NCBI GenBank assembly: GCA_937916465.1
Contig: CALFTK010000055.1
Location: forward strand, 1-57,304
DNA length: 57,304 nucleotides
From: an uncultured Bacteroidales bacterium
Lineage (GTDB): Bacteria; Bacteroidota; Bacteroidia; Bacteroidales; Bacteroidaceae
Direction: 5' to 3'
The first letter of the stretch is position 1, and every line of letters starts with the position of its first letter. The notes under the pieces are model-generated. The model had not been told where the DNA came from and ran no database searches. It saw nothing but the letters and a program-made list of their open reading frames with translations. Of the stretch, positions 42,894 through 54,400 are shown piece after piece. The position numbers were made by a program, and so were the translations under genes.

Positions 42894-44276
42894 ATGGCAA
42901 ACAAAGAAAAAACAGCATTCGTATGTACCGAATGTGGATACGACACTCCCAAATGGAGCGGAAAATGTCCCGCTTGCGGCAGATGGAACACATTTGTAGA
43001 GCAGAAGATAAGCGATAAACCCGCCGAACTGCATAAAAAAGCATTTGCTACACAACAATATACAGAGCCCACACAACTTTCAGATATAGAGAGTAGCGAA
43101 GAGATAAGATACAATATGTTCGATTCCGAACTGAATCGCGTACTTGGCGGCGGATTAGTAAAGGGTTCGTTGGTACTGTTAGGAGGAGAACCCGGAATAG
43201 GCAAATCCACATTGATATTGCAAACAGCCCTGCAGGTAAAGGACAAAAAGATACTCTACGTATCGGGCGAAGAGAGCGCACGCCAAATCAAACTAAGAGC
43301 AGAACGCCTGTCGAGAGGAGACATATCGCAAACAGAGCATCTGAACATACTGTGTGAAACATCATTGGAAAATATCTACAGACAGATAAAAGAGCTACAG
43401 CCTGAAATTGTGGTGATAGACTCCATACAGACCATATCCACCGAAAATGCCGATTCATCACCGGGCAGTATAACACAAGTCAGAGAGTGTGCCGCATCAC
43501 TGCTTAAATATGCAAAAGAGAGCAACACCCCTACCATACTGATAGGTCACATAACCAAAGAGGGCAGCATAGCTGGTCCTAAAATATTGGAACACATAGT
43601 AGATACAGTATTACAGTTTGAAGGCGATCAACACTATATGTACCGTATTCTGCGCCCTATCAAGAACAGATTTGGCAGTACAGCGGAACTTGGAATATAC
43701 GAAATGCAACAATCCGGACTGCGAGAGGTATCAAACCCATCGGAACTGTTGCTAAGCGACAACCACAGCGGAATGAGCGGAGTATCCATAGCCAGCACCA
43801 TAGAGGGAGCACGTCCGTTCCTTATAGAGGCACAGGCATTGGTCAGCACAGCCGTTTATGGCACACCGCAACGTTCTGCCATAGGCTTTGACATTCGCAG
43901 AATGAATATGCTTCTGGCAGTACTTGAAAAACGCGTAGGCTTTAAATTAGGACAAAAAGATGTATTTCTGAACATAGCCGGCGGACTGAAGGTAAACGAC
44001 CCCGCCATAGACCTGGCTGTAATAAGCGCAATACTCTCCAGCAGTCTTGATATAGCCATAGACCGCACCATCTGTATGACAGGCGAAATAGGGCTATCGG
44101 GCGAAATACGTCCCGTAAGCCGTATAGAGCAACGCATATCAGAAGCAGAAAAATTAGGATTCAAACAGATAATCATCCCCAAAAACAATATGGCAGGTCT
44201 TGAAAAGAAAAAGATAAAAATAGAGATACTGCCGGCACAAAAAGTAGAAGAGGCATTCCGCTACATATTCGGTTAA
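42894..44276 (+). CDS. radA: DNA repair protein RadA
   Basis: A 460-residue RadA/Sms protein. N-terminal C4 zinc finger (FVCTECGYDTPKWSGKCPACG), RecA-like core with Walker A GGEPGIGKST, VIDSIQT, the family-specific KNRFGST, and a C-terminal Lon-protease-like domain (FDIRRMNMLLAVLEKR, ICMTGEIGLSGEIRPV). RadA drives branch migration in recombinational repair. It lies between pnuC and an FAD-dependent oxidoreductase, both within 4 bases. Identity is firm. Confidence 0.97.
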   Translation: MANKEKTAFVCTECGYDTPKWSGKCPACGRWNTFVEQKISDKPAELHKKAFATQQYTEPTQLSDIESSEEIRYNMFDSELNRVLGGGLVKGSLVLLGGEPGIGKSTLILQTALQVKDKKILYVSGEESARQIKLRAERLSRGDISQTEHLNILCETSLENIYRQIKELQPEIVVIDSIQTISTENADSSPGSITQVRECAASLLKYAKESNTPTILIGHITKEGSIAGPKILEHIVDTVLQFEGDQHYMYRILRPIKNRFGSTAELGIYEMQQSGLREVSNPSELLLSDNHSGMSGVSIASTIEGARPFLIEAQALVSTAVYGTPQRSAIGFDIRRMNMLLAVLEKRVGFKLGQKDVFLNIAGGLKVNDPAIDLAVISAILSSSLDIAIDRTICMTGEIGLSGEIRPVSRIEQRISEAEKLGFKQIIIPKNNMAGLEKKKIKIEILPAQKVEEAFRYIFG

Positions 44277-44279
44277 ACA

Positions 44280-45860
44280 ATGATACAGGAGATACAACTA
44301 AGAACAGAGCCACAATTTGCCTACAACGAACAGGCAATTAAAGAGACCGTATCACGCCAATGCGGATTCGATGTAAGAACCATCAATGCAGTAAGAGTAT
44401 TAAAAAAGAGCATCGATGCCCGTCAGCGCACAATATTTGTAAACCTAAAAGTAAGGGTATTCATAAACGAAGAGCCCACTGAAAGCGAATACAACCGAAT
44501 AGATTACCCCAATGTAAGCCATAAGCCTGCGGTAGTGGTAGTGGGAGCAGGCCCCGGAGGACTGTTTGCAGCACTCCGATTGATAGAACTCGGTTTACGC
44601 CCCATAGTCATAGAACGAGGCAAAAACGTTCGAGAAAGAAAAACCGATATAGCAGACATTACACGTTCACACAAAATAAATCCTGAATCGAACTACAGCT
44701 TTGGCGAAGGTGGAGCAGGAGCCTATTCCGATGGAAAACTATATACACGAAGCAAGAAAAGAGGCAACACAGAACGCATACTCAACATATTCTGTCAACA
44801 CGGAGCAAGCACAGCCATACTGAGCGATGCACATCCGCATATAGGTACAGACAAATTGCCCCGAGTGATAGAAAATATGCGTAACACCATAATAACATCG
44901 GGTGGCGAAGTCCATTTTGAAACCAAAATGACAGGCATCATTATAAAAGAGAACAGAGCCATAGGCATAGAGGCCGTAAACAACGGTACAGAAAAACAGT
45001 TTATGGGCCCTGTAATCTTAGCTACAGGACATTCCGCACGCGATGTATATAGCTATCTGCACACAGCAGGCATAGAGATAGAGGCCAAATCGTTGGCAGT
45101 AGGAACCCGTTTGGAACACCCTTCGGAACTGATAGACCGACTACAATATCACAATAAAAACGGACGAGGCAAATACCTGCCTGCAGCCGAATACAGCTAC
45201 GTAACCCAAGTAGATGGACGCGGAGTATATAGTTTCTGTATGTGTCCGGGTGGTTTTGTAGTACCGGCAGCATCGGGACCGGAACAGATAGTGGTAAACG
45301 GGATGTCACCTTCCGGCAGAAACTCCAAATGGAGCAATTCGGGAATGGTGGTAGAGACCAGGATAGAGGATATTGCCAAAAACGATGACGATATGAAAAA
45401 CCCACTGCTGATGATGCGTTTCCAGGAAGAATTGGAACGCAGTTGTTGGTTAGCCGGCAACATGCGCCAAACCGCACCTGCACAACGTATGACCGATTTT
45501 GTAAATGGCAAACTAAGCTACGACCTACCCTCTACATCATACACACCGGGATTGATATCATCGCCACTGCACTTTTGGATGCCAAACTTTATAGTAAAAA
45601 GAATGCAACAGGCATTTCAGGTATTTGGACGCAGCAGTCACGGATTCTTAACATCGCAAGCCACACTTATTGCTGCCGAAACCAGAACATCATCGCCTGT
45701 ACGTATAGTTAGAAACAGCGAAACACTGCAACACACCACTACGGAAGGACTCTTCCCATGTGGCGAAGGAGCCGGTTATGCCGGAGGAATAGTATCGTCG
45801 GCTGTAGATGGAGAGAGATGCGCCGAATCGGCTTTTGAATTTATAAACAGCCATTCTTGA
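44280..45860 (+). CDS. FAD-dependent dehydrogenase, uncharacterised
   Basis: A 526-residue protein of the NAD(P)/FAD-dependent oxidoreductase group. A Rossmann motif (VVVVGAGPGGLFAALRLIELG, about residues 86-106) is followed by IVIERGKNVRERK, FGEGGAGAYSDGKL and GPVILATGHSARDVY, and a C-terminal GEGAGYAGGIVSSAVDGERCAE that completes FAD binding. The first about 80 residues form a small N-terminal domain. No specific substrate is known for this family. It starts 3 bases after radA, so it is probably cotranscribed. Cytoplasmic, no signal peptide. Confidence 0.85.
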   Translation: MIQEIQLRTEPQFAYNEQAIKETVSRQCGFDVRTINAVRVLKKSIDARQRTIFVNLKVRVFINEEPTESEYNRIDYPNVSHKPAVVVVGAGPGGLFAALRLIELGLRPIVIERGKNVRERKTDIADITRSHKINPESNYSFGEGGAGAYSDGKLYTRSKKRGNTERILNIFCQHGASTAILSDAHPHIGTDKLPRVIENMRNTIITSGGEVHFETKMTGIIIKENRAIGIEAVNNGTEKQFMGPVILATGHSARDVYSYLHTAGIEIEAKSLAVGTRLEHPSELIDRLQYHNKNGRGKYLPAAEYSYVTQVDGRGVYSFCMCPGGFVVPAASGPEQIVVNGMSPSGRNSKWSNSGMVVETRIEDIAKNDDDMKNPLLMMRFQEELERSCWLAGNMRQTAPAQRMTDFVNGKLSYDLPSTSYTPGLISSPLHFWMPNFIVKRMQQAFQVFGRSSHGFLTSQATLIAAETRTSSPVRIVRNSETLQHTTTEGLFPCGEGAGYAGGIVSSAVDGERCAESAFEFINSHS

Positions 45861-45898
45861 ACATCAGATAGTTACCGGAAATATCCCTAAATATGGAA

Positions 45899-45906
45899 TA
45901 GTTTTG
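45899..45906 (+). promoter_or_regulatory. Candidate -7 box (TAGTTTTG) for pta-ackA
   Basis: TAGTTTTG fits TAnnTTTG, 45 bases before the pta ATG. No clear -33 TTG was seen at the usual distance. Confidence 0.4.
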
Positions 45907-45951
45907 TAACTTCGCAGTCGATTAACAGAAAACAAAATAAAACAAGAATAT

Positions 45952-46959
45952 ATGGAACTGATGAACCAAATCATTGCGCGTGCCAAACAGAACAAGCAGC
46001 GCATTGTACTTCCGGAAGGAACAGAAGAACGAACACTAAAGGCAGCCGATATGCTTTTAGCCGACCAAGTTGCAGACCTTATTCTCATAGGCAATGCAGC
46101 AGAGATAGCATCAAAGGCTGCTGAATGGGGCTTAAAGAATATTGACAAGGCAACTATCATAGACCCTGAAAACAACCCCAAAAGCGAAGAGTATGCAAAT
46201 CTGCTGTTTGAACTTCGCAAATCAAAGGGCATGACTATAGAAGAGGCCAGAAAAAAGGTAACCGACCCACTCTACTTAGGCTGTCTGATAATTAAGAATG
46301 GCGATGCCGATGGTCAGTTGGCAGGTGCTCAGAACACCACAGGAAACGTATTGCGCCCGGCATTGCAGATAATCAAAACAGCTCCGGGCATAAGTTGCGT
46401 TTCAGGTGCATTCATTATGATAACCAACACACCACAATACGGTGAAAACGGAATTATGGTATTTGCCGATTGCGCTGTAACACCTGTTCCGGATGCAGCT
46501 CAACTAGCACAGATAGCAGTAAGTTCTGCAGTAACTGCTAAAGCAGTAGCCGGATTCAGCGAACCAAGAGTAGCGCTTACCAGTTTCTCTACAAAGGGTT
46601 CTGCAAAACACGAATGTGTAGATAAAGTAACCACCGCATTGCAATTGGCAAAAGAACTTGCTCCGGAACTAAAGATAGACGGCGAGCTTCAGGCTGATGC
46701 AGCCATAGTACCATCAGTAGGCGCAAGCAAAGCTCCAGGTTCAGAAATAGCAGGTAAAGCAAACGTTTTGGTATTCCCATCGTTGGAAGTAGGAAACATA
46801 GCTTACAAATTAGTACAGCGTTTGGGCAATGCAGATGCTATAGGTCCTATCCTTCAGGGTATTGCACGTCCGGTAAACGACCTTTCACGCGGATGTTCTA
46901 TAGACGATATTTATAAAATGGTAGCAGTAACAGCCTGCCAGGCTATGGCTGCAAAATAA
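45952..46959 (+). CDS. pta: Phosphate acetyltransferase
   Basis: A 335-residue short-form Pta. It converts acetyl-CoA and phosphate to acetyl-phosphate. Signatures: RIVLPEGTEERTLKAADML, DPLYLGCLIIKNGDADGQLAGAQNTTGNVLRPALQ and VFPSLEVGNIAYKLVQRLG. It lacks the N-terminal regulatory domain of long Pta. ackA follows 12 bases later. With PFOR it forms the acetate/ATP branch of fermentation. Identity is firm. Confidence 0.96.
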   Translation: MELMNQIIARAKQNKQRIVLPEGTEERTLKAADMLLADQVADLILIGNAAEIASKAAEWGLKNIDKATIIDPENNPKSEEYANLLFELRKSKGMTIEEARKKVTDPLYLGCLIIKNGDADGQLAGAQNTTGNVLRPALQIIKTAPGISCVSGAFIMITNTPQYGENGIMVFADCAVTPVPDAAQLAQIAVSSAVTAKAVAGFSEPRVALTSFSTKGSAKHECVDKVTTALQLAKELAPELKIDGELQADAAIVPSVGASKAPGSEIAGKANVLVFPSLEVGNIAYKLVQRLGNADAIGPILQGIARPVNDLSRGCSIDDIYKMVAVTACQAMAAK

Positions 46960-46971
46960 AAGATACAAGAA

Positions 46972-48177
46972 ATGAAAATATTGGTATTGAATTGCGGCAG
47001 TTCATCTATCAAATACAAACTATTTGATATGGATGCCAACGAAGTAACCGCACAAGGCGGTATAGAAAAAATTGGAATGAAAGGATCATTCCTAAAGTTT
47101 ACCACACCTGACGGAGAAAAAGAGATAATTGAAAAAGACATTCCAGAACACACTTGTGGTGTAAAGTTCATCTTTGAAATGCTTACCAACCCAAAGGTAG
47201 GCGCACTCAAATCACTGGACGAATTGGACGCTGTAGGTCATAGAATGGTACACGGAGGCGAACGATTCAATCAGAGCGTACTGCTTACCAAAGATGTATT
47301 GGAAGCATTTGCAGCTTGCAACGATTTGGCACCTCTGCACAACCCTGCAAACCTTAAGGGTGTAAATGCCGTTCAGGAACTATTGCCTAACATTCCTCAG
47401 GTAGGTGTATTCGACACAGCATTCCACCAAACAATGCCCGACTATGCATATCTGTACGCAATTCCATATTCACTATATGAAAAATACGGTGTACGTCGCT
47501 ATGGTTTCCACGGAACATCACATCGCTACGTATCATCAAAGATTTGCGAATATTTGGGAATCAAGGCAGAAGGTAGCAAGATTATCACCTGTCACATAGG
47601 TAACGGTGGTTCTATAACAGCCGTTAAAGACGGCAAGAGCATAGACACCACAATGGGATTGACTCCGTTAGACGGTATAATGATGGGTACACGTAGCGGT
47701 AATATAGACGCCGGTGCAGTTACATTCATTATGGAAAAAGAGGGATTAACCCCAACAGGCGTATCCAACTTGCTTAACAAACAATCAGGTCTGTTAGGCA
47801 TATCGGGAGTATCATCCGATATGCGCGAAGTATCCGCTGCCGTTGCAGACGGTAACAAACGCGCAGAATTGGCAAAACGGATGTATTCCTACAGCATTAA
47901 GAAATATATTGGTGCATACGCTGCTGCTATGGGTGGTGTAGATGTAGTGATATTCACAGGTGGCGTAGGTGAAAACCGTCACGAAATACGCGAATCTGTA
48001 TGTGAAGGTTTGGAATTCTTGGGAATCAACATAGACAAGAAGATAAATGCAGAAGTAATGTTTGGTAAAGACGGCATCATCTCTACAAAAGAATCCAAAG
48101 TAAAGGTTGTAGTTCTTCCTACCGATGAAGAGCTGATGATTGCAACCGACACAATGGATATTCTCCGCGCACTATAA
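46972..48177 (+). CDS. ackA: Acetate kinase
   Basis: A 401-residue acetate kinase, the standard length. N-terminal LVLNCGSSSIKYKLF, GHRMVHGGERF, VFDTAFHQTMPDYAYLYAIP, RRYGFHGTSHRYVS, GNGGSITAVKDGKSIDTTMGLTPLDG and GVGENRHEIRE. It makes ATP from acetyl-phosphate. It follows pta and is followed by a strong terminator. Identity is firm. Confidence 0.97.
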   Translation: MKILVLNCGSSSIKYKLFDMDANEVTAQGGIEKIGMKGSFLKFTTPDGEKEIIEKDIPEHTCGVKFIFEMLTNPKVGALKSLDELDAVGHRMVHGGERFNQSVLLTKDVLEAFAACNDLAPLHNPANLKGVNAVQELLPNIPQVGVFDTAFHQTMPDYAYLYAIPYSLYEKYGVRRYGFHGTSHRYVSSKICEYLGIKAEGSKIITCHIGNGGSITAVKDGKSIDTTMGLTPLDGIMMGTRSGNIDAGAVTFIMEKEGLTPTGVSNLLNKQSGLLGISGVSSDMREVSAAVADGNKRAELAKRMYSYSIKKYIGAYAAAMGGVDVVIFTGGVGENRHEIRESVCEGLEFLGINIDKKINAEVMFGKDGIISTKESKVKVVVLPTDEELMIATDTMDILRAL

Positions 48178-48197
48178 TTAAACCAGTCATAAACATA

Positions 48198-48228
48198 GAG
48201 GGGTTCACTTCACTGATGTGAACCCCTC
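48198..48228 (+). terminator. Rho-independent terminator of pta-ackA
   Basis: A perfect 11-bp stem (GAGGGGTTCAC / GTGAACCCCTC) with a 9-base loop, followed by TTTTATTTTA. It sits 20 bases past ackA and 10 before the convergent RND gene stop. The minus-strand side lacks a good T run (TATGTTTATG), so termination in that direction is doubtful. Confidence 0.9.
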
Positions 48229-48238
48229 TTTTATTTTA

Positions 48239-51200
48239 CTACTTTTTCTTTGATTTAAGGGGAAAGAAGACGGGAAGAGTAATGAAGATGGCAACAACAG
48301 AGAAAAGCATGCCACCCATTACACCAATGGCAAACGAGAACCAGAACGGATCACTTTTACCATCAAACAAGAAAGGAATCAATCCCAACACAGTACTAAG
48401 AATAGTAAGCAAGGTAGGAACTATCTTTCTGTTATAAGCCTTCACATAAATTGGAACACCGGCTTTTCCAACTGCCCCACACACAGTACGATATTCTGTA
48501 GTGATGTAAATACCCGCATTAACCACAATACCCGAAAGCATAACCATAGCAGCAAATCCGCCTTGACCAAAATCCGATTTGCAGATAGGATATACAAGCA
48601 ACATACCTATAAAGCTTACAGGAATCATCATAATAATGGCAAACGGCTGTTTAAACGATTCAAACAGAATAGAACAAATTAAGAAAATAACAGCAATAAT
48701 AACCAGCACCAGAATAGTCCACTGTTTCTGAGTATCCATACCAAAGCCATACGAATCACCATCTACGCTGTAACCCATGGGAAGCGTTTGGTTCAAACGG
48801 TCCACATGATATCTCTCCATAGCGCCACGCAGTTCCCAAGAACCTATAAATTCATAGCCCACAGATATTACGTACTCCTGATTCACCCTTTCTATATCCA
48901 AACCCGTTCTGCGCTTAGTTATACTGCCTATATCGTTCAGTCTGGTCTTTACGCTGTCTATATCCACCATATCATTCCTGATATGCCACAAATCGAAATA
49001 ATCACGTTCTGCCGATATAAGACGAACAGGAGTATTTTCTGTACCATCAAATACCGAACCTATGTTACTATTATACAATTGTTCACCCAAAAATGAATAG
49101 TAGCGATACAGATTCAATCCATTTGAAACTATCTTCTCCCTATCGTATTTCAGGCTGAATTCATTCGCCACAAAAGAGTTATATCCGGCAGAAAAACCGG
49201 CATCGGAAACACGTTTATTTGCTTTTAAAGAATCAATCAAATCTTCTGCATAACGGTAAAGCATATCGTAGTTATAACCTCTTAGAGTAAGGGAATTACT
49301 CCACGACGTACGATAAACACTGTTACTCAGATAATTATCATTTGAATCGAGTGCCGGAATAGCCCAAGTGGCGCCACCATATCCACAAGCCTTTTTCCAA
49401 GCGGCACTCTTTAGTTCGTAAGGGAAAGAGGTATGTTCATATTCATCTTTAAAATGCACCTCTATACGTCCTGATGTACCGGATAGCGACGTTCTGAAAG
49501 TACTAATTTCATCAAACTGACTTAACCAGTTTTCCATCTCCACCACAATATCATTCAGCTGCTGTACAGTACAACCTTCTGACATATTTGCATAAATACT
49601 CAACACCACTTCCGGCGTCTCATTACGATTAAAGCCCGAACTTCCGCTTCTGGCCTTCATAAATACATTCAATGCACCACCCAACGGATATTCAAAGAAC
49701 AGTTTGTTCTGCTGATACCATTTACCACCTATAGTAGAATTATACAACCCCACCAAACCACCTTTATATGCCTCTTCCGGATAATAAGTGTAACCCACAT
49801 CTTTCTGTGCCATATCTTTATGCACCACCTTAGAAGGCAACAACTGAATAGGGATACCAAAACCCAACAGAATAAACAGAACAAACACCCATCTGTGCTT
49901 TCTGCCCCATAAAACCATATTGGTGTAACGTTCAGTCTGTTTAATCAACCTTCTACGACGTTTAAAGCTACTCTTTACAACACCCTTTGCATTTAGCGGA
50001 ATCTTATCAAGCAAAGCCGGCACAAAGAGAAATGCCACAAACATAGAGATGGTAAGGTTTATTACTATAACCCAAACAAAGTTTGTAAGATTTGCACGCG
50101 CACTCTCAGGTAGGAAGAAGACCACCATTAGCGCAGCTATGGTAGTAAATAAGGCACCAATTATAGATAGCACCACCTTTCTGTTACCATAGTATGAATA
50201 GTGGTCTGCTATAACAATGGCAGTATCAATAATAATACCCAACGACACTGTAATACCCGCCATAGAGTACAGTTCTATCTGGATATCGAACAGATTATAG
50301 AAAATAACTGCCGACAACAGATTTGCAACAATAGTCAATGACATTACAAACAGATACCTAAAACTTCTGCTCACTGCAAAGACAAAAGCCAGCAATATAA
50401 TCAAAGAGAGCAATGCCCTGAAAAGAATTCTGTTGATTTCCGATTTCAATGAAACCGATGCATCGTAAGTCTGTTCAATAGCAAAATTGGCAGGAAACTT
50501 CTCTTTCAGTTCCTCCATCTTCAGTTTAACAGCATCAGACACATTCAAAATATTGATACCCTCCTGTCCCATCACACGAATATCAATAGTATTCAGTCCG
50601 TTTATTCGGTCATAAGAGTATGGCAACTGCTCCTGATAAGTAACCTTAGCAAAATCGCCCATATAGTAAAGACGATCATTCACCATTTTTACAGGAATAC
50701 GTTCCAGTTCACCCTGCAAATCGGTAGTAGTCAGACGCACCAACATCAAACGATCGTCCAGCACCTGGGTTCCCACAATACTATTATTGAAATAGTTGTT
50801 AAAAGCAGCACTCAAATCACCGGGAGAAAGCCCTGCGGCACGCAAAGAGTTAGGATTAAAGGTAAGCACCCATTCAAAAGGCATAGCCCCCGATGTAGTA
50901 ACCTTTTCCACACCATCCACACGCGAAATAGGTGTAACAATATTCTTCTCCACATACTCCAGAATCTGTTGTGCCGGCATATCGGCATTCACAGTATATG
51001 AAAGCACGTCTGTAGTAGAGTTGTTTCGTCCGGAAATAGAACCGCCTACAGAGGGATAAACTCCCTGTGGCAACCTATCTCTAATCTGTCTTAAACGGGT
51101 AGAGACATCAAATCTGGCAGTCTCTATATCGGTACCCTTTTTAAAGGTGATAGATACATAACCACCACCATTGTAAGATACCGCCCTGGTATCGCTTACG

Positions 51201-51430
51201 CCCGATAATGTATTCATAGCTCCCTCTACCAACGACGTAACTTCATTCTCCACCACACGGGCAGAGGCCATGTAGCTAAAACTCACAGTTACATTATTTG
51301 TTCCCGTAGTAGGATGATACTGCACATTCAGCAGTGGTAACGTAACCGCTCCCACTATCATCAGTACAATCATTATCAGAATAACCGAAAACGATGATAT
51401 TTTCCAAGTATTATTTGTATTTTGTTCCAA
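48239..51430 (-). CDS. RND efflux permease, second of two
   Basis: A 1063-residue RND superfamily permease with the usual 12-helix, two-lobe layout. In TM4 the proton-relay position reads VSLGIIIDTAIVIADHY, an Asp-Thr pair in place of the Asp-Asp seen in AcrB. TM helices at about 15-33 and 340-480, and again at about 860-1060. It starts 2 bases after the first RND gene and is the last gene of the operon. The two permeases are clearly different, like the MdtBC arrangement. Substrate unknown. Confidence 0.9.
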   Translation of the reverse strand: MEQNTNNTWKISSFSVILIMIVLMIVGAVTLPLLNVQYHPTTGTNNVTVSFSYMASARVVENEVTSLVEGAMNTLSGVSDTRAVSYNGGGYVSITFKKGTDIETARFDVSTRLRQIRDRLPQGVYPSVGGSISGRNNSTTDVLSYTVNADMPAQQILEYVEKNIVTPISRVDGVEKVTTSGAMPFEWVLTFNPNSLRAAGLSPGDLSAAFNNYFNNSIVGTQVLDDRLMLVRLTTTDLQGELERIPVKMVNDRLYYMGDFAKVTYQEQLPYSYDRINGLNTIDIRVMGQEGINILNVSDAVKLKMEELKEKFPANFAIEQTYDASVSLKSEINRILFRALLSLIILLAFVFAVSRSFRYLFVMSLTIVANLLSAVIFYNLFDIQIELYSMAGITVSLGIIIDTAIVIADHYSYYGNRKVVLSIIGALFTTIAALMVVFFLPESARANLTNFVWVIVINLTISMFVAFLFVPALLDKIPLNAKGVVKSSFKRRRRLIKQTERYTNMVLWGRKHRWVFVLFILLGFGIPIQLLPSKVVHKDMAQKDVGYTYYPEEAYKGGLVGLYNSTIGGKWYQQNKLFFEYPLGGALNVFMKARSGSSGFNRNETPEVVLSIYANMSEGCTVQQLNDIVVEMENWLSQFDEISTFRTSLSGTSGRIEVHFKDEYEHTSFPYELKSAAWKKACGYGGATWAIPALDSNDNYLSNSVYRTSWSNSLTLRGYNYDMLYRYAEDLIDSLKANKRVSDAGFSAGYNSFVANEFSLKYDREKIVSNGLNLYRYYSFLGEQLYNSNIGSVFDGTENTPVRLISAERDYFDLWHIRNDMVDIDSVKTRLNDIGSITKRRTGLDIERVNQEYVISVGYEFIGSWELRGAMERYHVDRLNQTLPMGYSVDGDSYGFGMDTQKQWTILVLVIIAVIFLICSILFESFKQPFAIIMMIPVSFIGMLLVYPICKSDFGQGGFAAMVMLSGIVVNAGIYITTEYRTVCGAVGKAGVPIYVKAYNRKIVPTLLTILSTVLGLIPFLFDGKSDPFWFSFAIGVMGGMLFSVVAIFITLPVFFPLKSKKK

Positions 51431-51432
51431 AG

Positions 51433-54400
51433 CTATCTCTTTTCAGTATTTTTATAAATGACATAATATGCCAAAGGAATAAAGAACACACTCACCAAAG
51501 TACCTGCCACCATACCGGCTATCAAAGCCAGTGAAAGCGGATATTGCAAATCGCTACCCATATCGCCACGAACCAAGAACGGAGCAATGGCAAGTATGGT
51601 AGTAAGCGATGTCATAAGGATAGACTTTAAGCGTCTGCCTCCAGCCTCCATAATAGCATGCTTCAACCCCATTCCATCTTTGCGCAGACGGTTAATAGTA
51701 TCCACCTTAAGAATAGAGTCGTTAATAACAATACCACACATCACTACAATACCAATCATAGACATCAGGTTCAGGCTGACACCACAAATCCACAGCACCA
51801 ACATAGCGGCAAAAATATCAATGATAAGTTCCGATAGGATAATAAACGGTTGCAACAAAGATTCAAATTGAGCTGCCAGAATAAAGAAAAGCAACAGAAT
51901 AGAGATAACAAGAACCAGACAGAGTTCCTCTATCATCTGTCTGTTAGTAAAATAAGAACCCTTGAAATCTACCTGGAAAGTATTGCCATCTTTCACGGTC
52001 TTCCTTATAACATCCATTACCTGTTTCACCTTACCAGCCTCTATATCAAGCACCAACGGATAATATTCACCTTCGGCACCCATAGTAATAGTTTTAAGAT
52101 CTCGGTTTCTGGTCTCCTTCAGCAGCAGTTCCAGCGGGACACTACCACCACGATACGAATCTATATATACACCCTGTACCAAGTCTTTAGCCTCTTTTTC
52201 GCCTACACCTATCATAACCGGCATAGATACATTACCCTTATTCACGCGCAGCACTTCGTTTTCATTCATTGAATTACGCAGATAAGAGAGAATGTTGGAA
52301 TAATCCACATCATACATAACCAAACGTTCCGGATCGGCTATCAGTTCAATATATTCATTCCATTCAGCAGGTTGCACATCAACACCCGGAAGAACCGCCC
52401 TGATTTCTGCCAGCAGTTCATTTAGCTGTTCCGGATCTGCAGTCTTGCCATCATTACGTTTCAAGCAAGCCACCAACTGCGGTTCCTGTTCAGCAAAGAT
52501 CATTTCGAACACATTACCCGACGTATGGAAAGAAAACACCGATTCCGGCCACTCCTTACGCAGATATTCAGAGATAGAATCTTCCAGCCGTTCCAGTTCA
52601 TCCACAGAAGCCGCCTTAACATAAATAAGACTCTCAGAAAGCGACATCTCTTTAGTATGTGACAATACAAACTGTTGAGCTCCGGCCAAAACAGAATACT
52701 GCTCCACACTATCAGCGCAACTGCTTATTATCTGCACACACCTTTCATCCATTCTTTCGGGCGTAATACGTTCGTTCCATTCAATATTTACCAGCATATC
52801 TGTATGCGACATATCTGGCAGTTTCTGCTTATCTAACTTAACAAACAGCAAACCTATCAGCAACAGCGAACCACCAAAAATAGACCACATTACACCTCTG
52901 TGACGGAAAAACCATTTAAGTCCGCGTTCATAAACTGTATCAATCTTATTCACACCCAGACGTTCTATAAAAGCATTCGGAGTAAAACAAGTCTGTTTTC
53001 TGTAAATCCTATAGTAAAGCACCGGAATAAGCAGAACAGAAACTATCAATGCAGAGAACAGAGTAATAGCCACAGCCATAGCTTCGTCGTAGAACAGAGC
53101 GCCTGCAATACCATTCAGAAAGATAAGCGGAATAAAAATAGCACAAGTGGTAAGCACCGAACTGAGCATAGGTGCAAACACCTCTTGAGTACCCTTTACA
53201 CAGGCCACATCTAAAGATTCACCTTTTTGCCATCTTTGCGTAATATTATCTATAGTGATGATAGAGTTATCCACCATCATACCAAGTCCCAGCACCAAAC
53301 CGGATAACGATATAATATTGATAGAAATCTTAAACACATAGAAGAACAGGAAAGATAGAACCAATGCCGTAGGAATAGTAACCACCACCAACAATGGAGA
53401 ACGAAAATCCTGCATAAAGAAGAAGATAATAATACAGGCAAACAGCGCACCAAACACCAAATTCTGCACCATATTATTAATAGAATAATCCAACAATTCG
53501 GTTTGGTCTCTGGTTATCACAAACTCCATATCGGGATAATCCTCTTCTAAAGACTTCATCAGTCTATCCACATTATGCTTAAGTTCTGCCATACGGGCAT
53601 CGGAACGCTTAATAACCGCAAGAGTCACTGCCTGTTTGCCGTCAGAAGTAGTCATACCTTTCATTACTTGCGGCTCTTCACGCACCTTAGCCAAATCTTT
53701 AATTTGGAAAACCCTGTCATTAATCTTCAGATAAACATCTTCCACATCCTGTTTGCTCAGAATAGCAGATTCAAAACGAACATCAAAACGATATTCACCA
53801 TCGCGTATAGAGAGACTACCCAAACGAATGTTAGAATTCTGAATAGCAGATGTTAAAGTATTTTCATCTATACCTAAAGACCTAAGTTTCTCCATATCAG
53901 GAATAACCAACAGTTGGGAAAACATCTGTCCGGAAACATCCACCATGGCAATTTCTGACAGTTGTTCAAACCTGCGAACTATAACCTGCCTTACAAAATC
54001 ACTCATCTCAAGAAAATTCCTGTTCTTTGATTCTTCTTTCAAAGTAATATTCACAAAAAAAGCAGGAATATCCGTAGCGCTGGCACGGGCTATAAGCGGA
54101 CGCTCTTCTCCTTGTGGCCAAGAAGCCATAGCTCTATCCACACGTTCATTAACATCTATAAAAATATAATCGGCATCGGCACCATACTTAAAAGTAAGTT
54201 CTATAATACCACTTCCATCTTTTGCAGTACTTGTTATATTCTCCAGATTTGGAATCTGCACCAACTGCGAATGTAGAGGTGCTACCATAGTTTCATTCAG
54301 TTCTCTTGCCGATTTGTCGGGCGATGTCACCTGAACTGTAATATGCGGAACATCAATATCGGGCACTAACGATACCGGTAGCAAACGTATGGCAGCCACA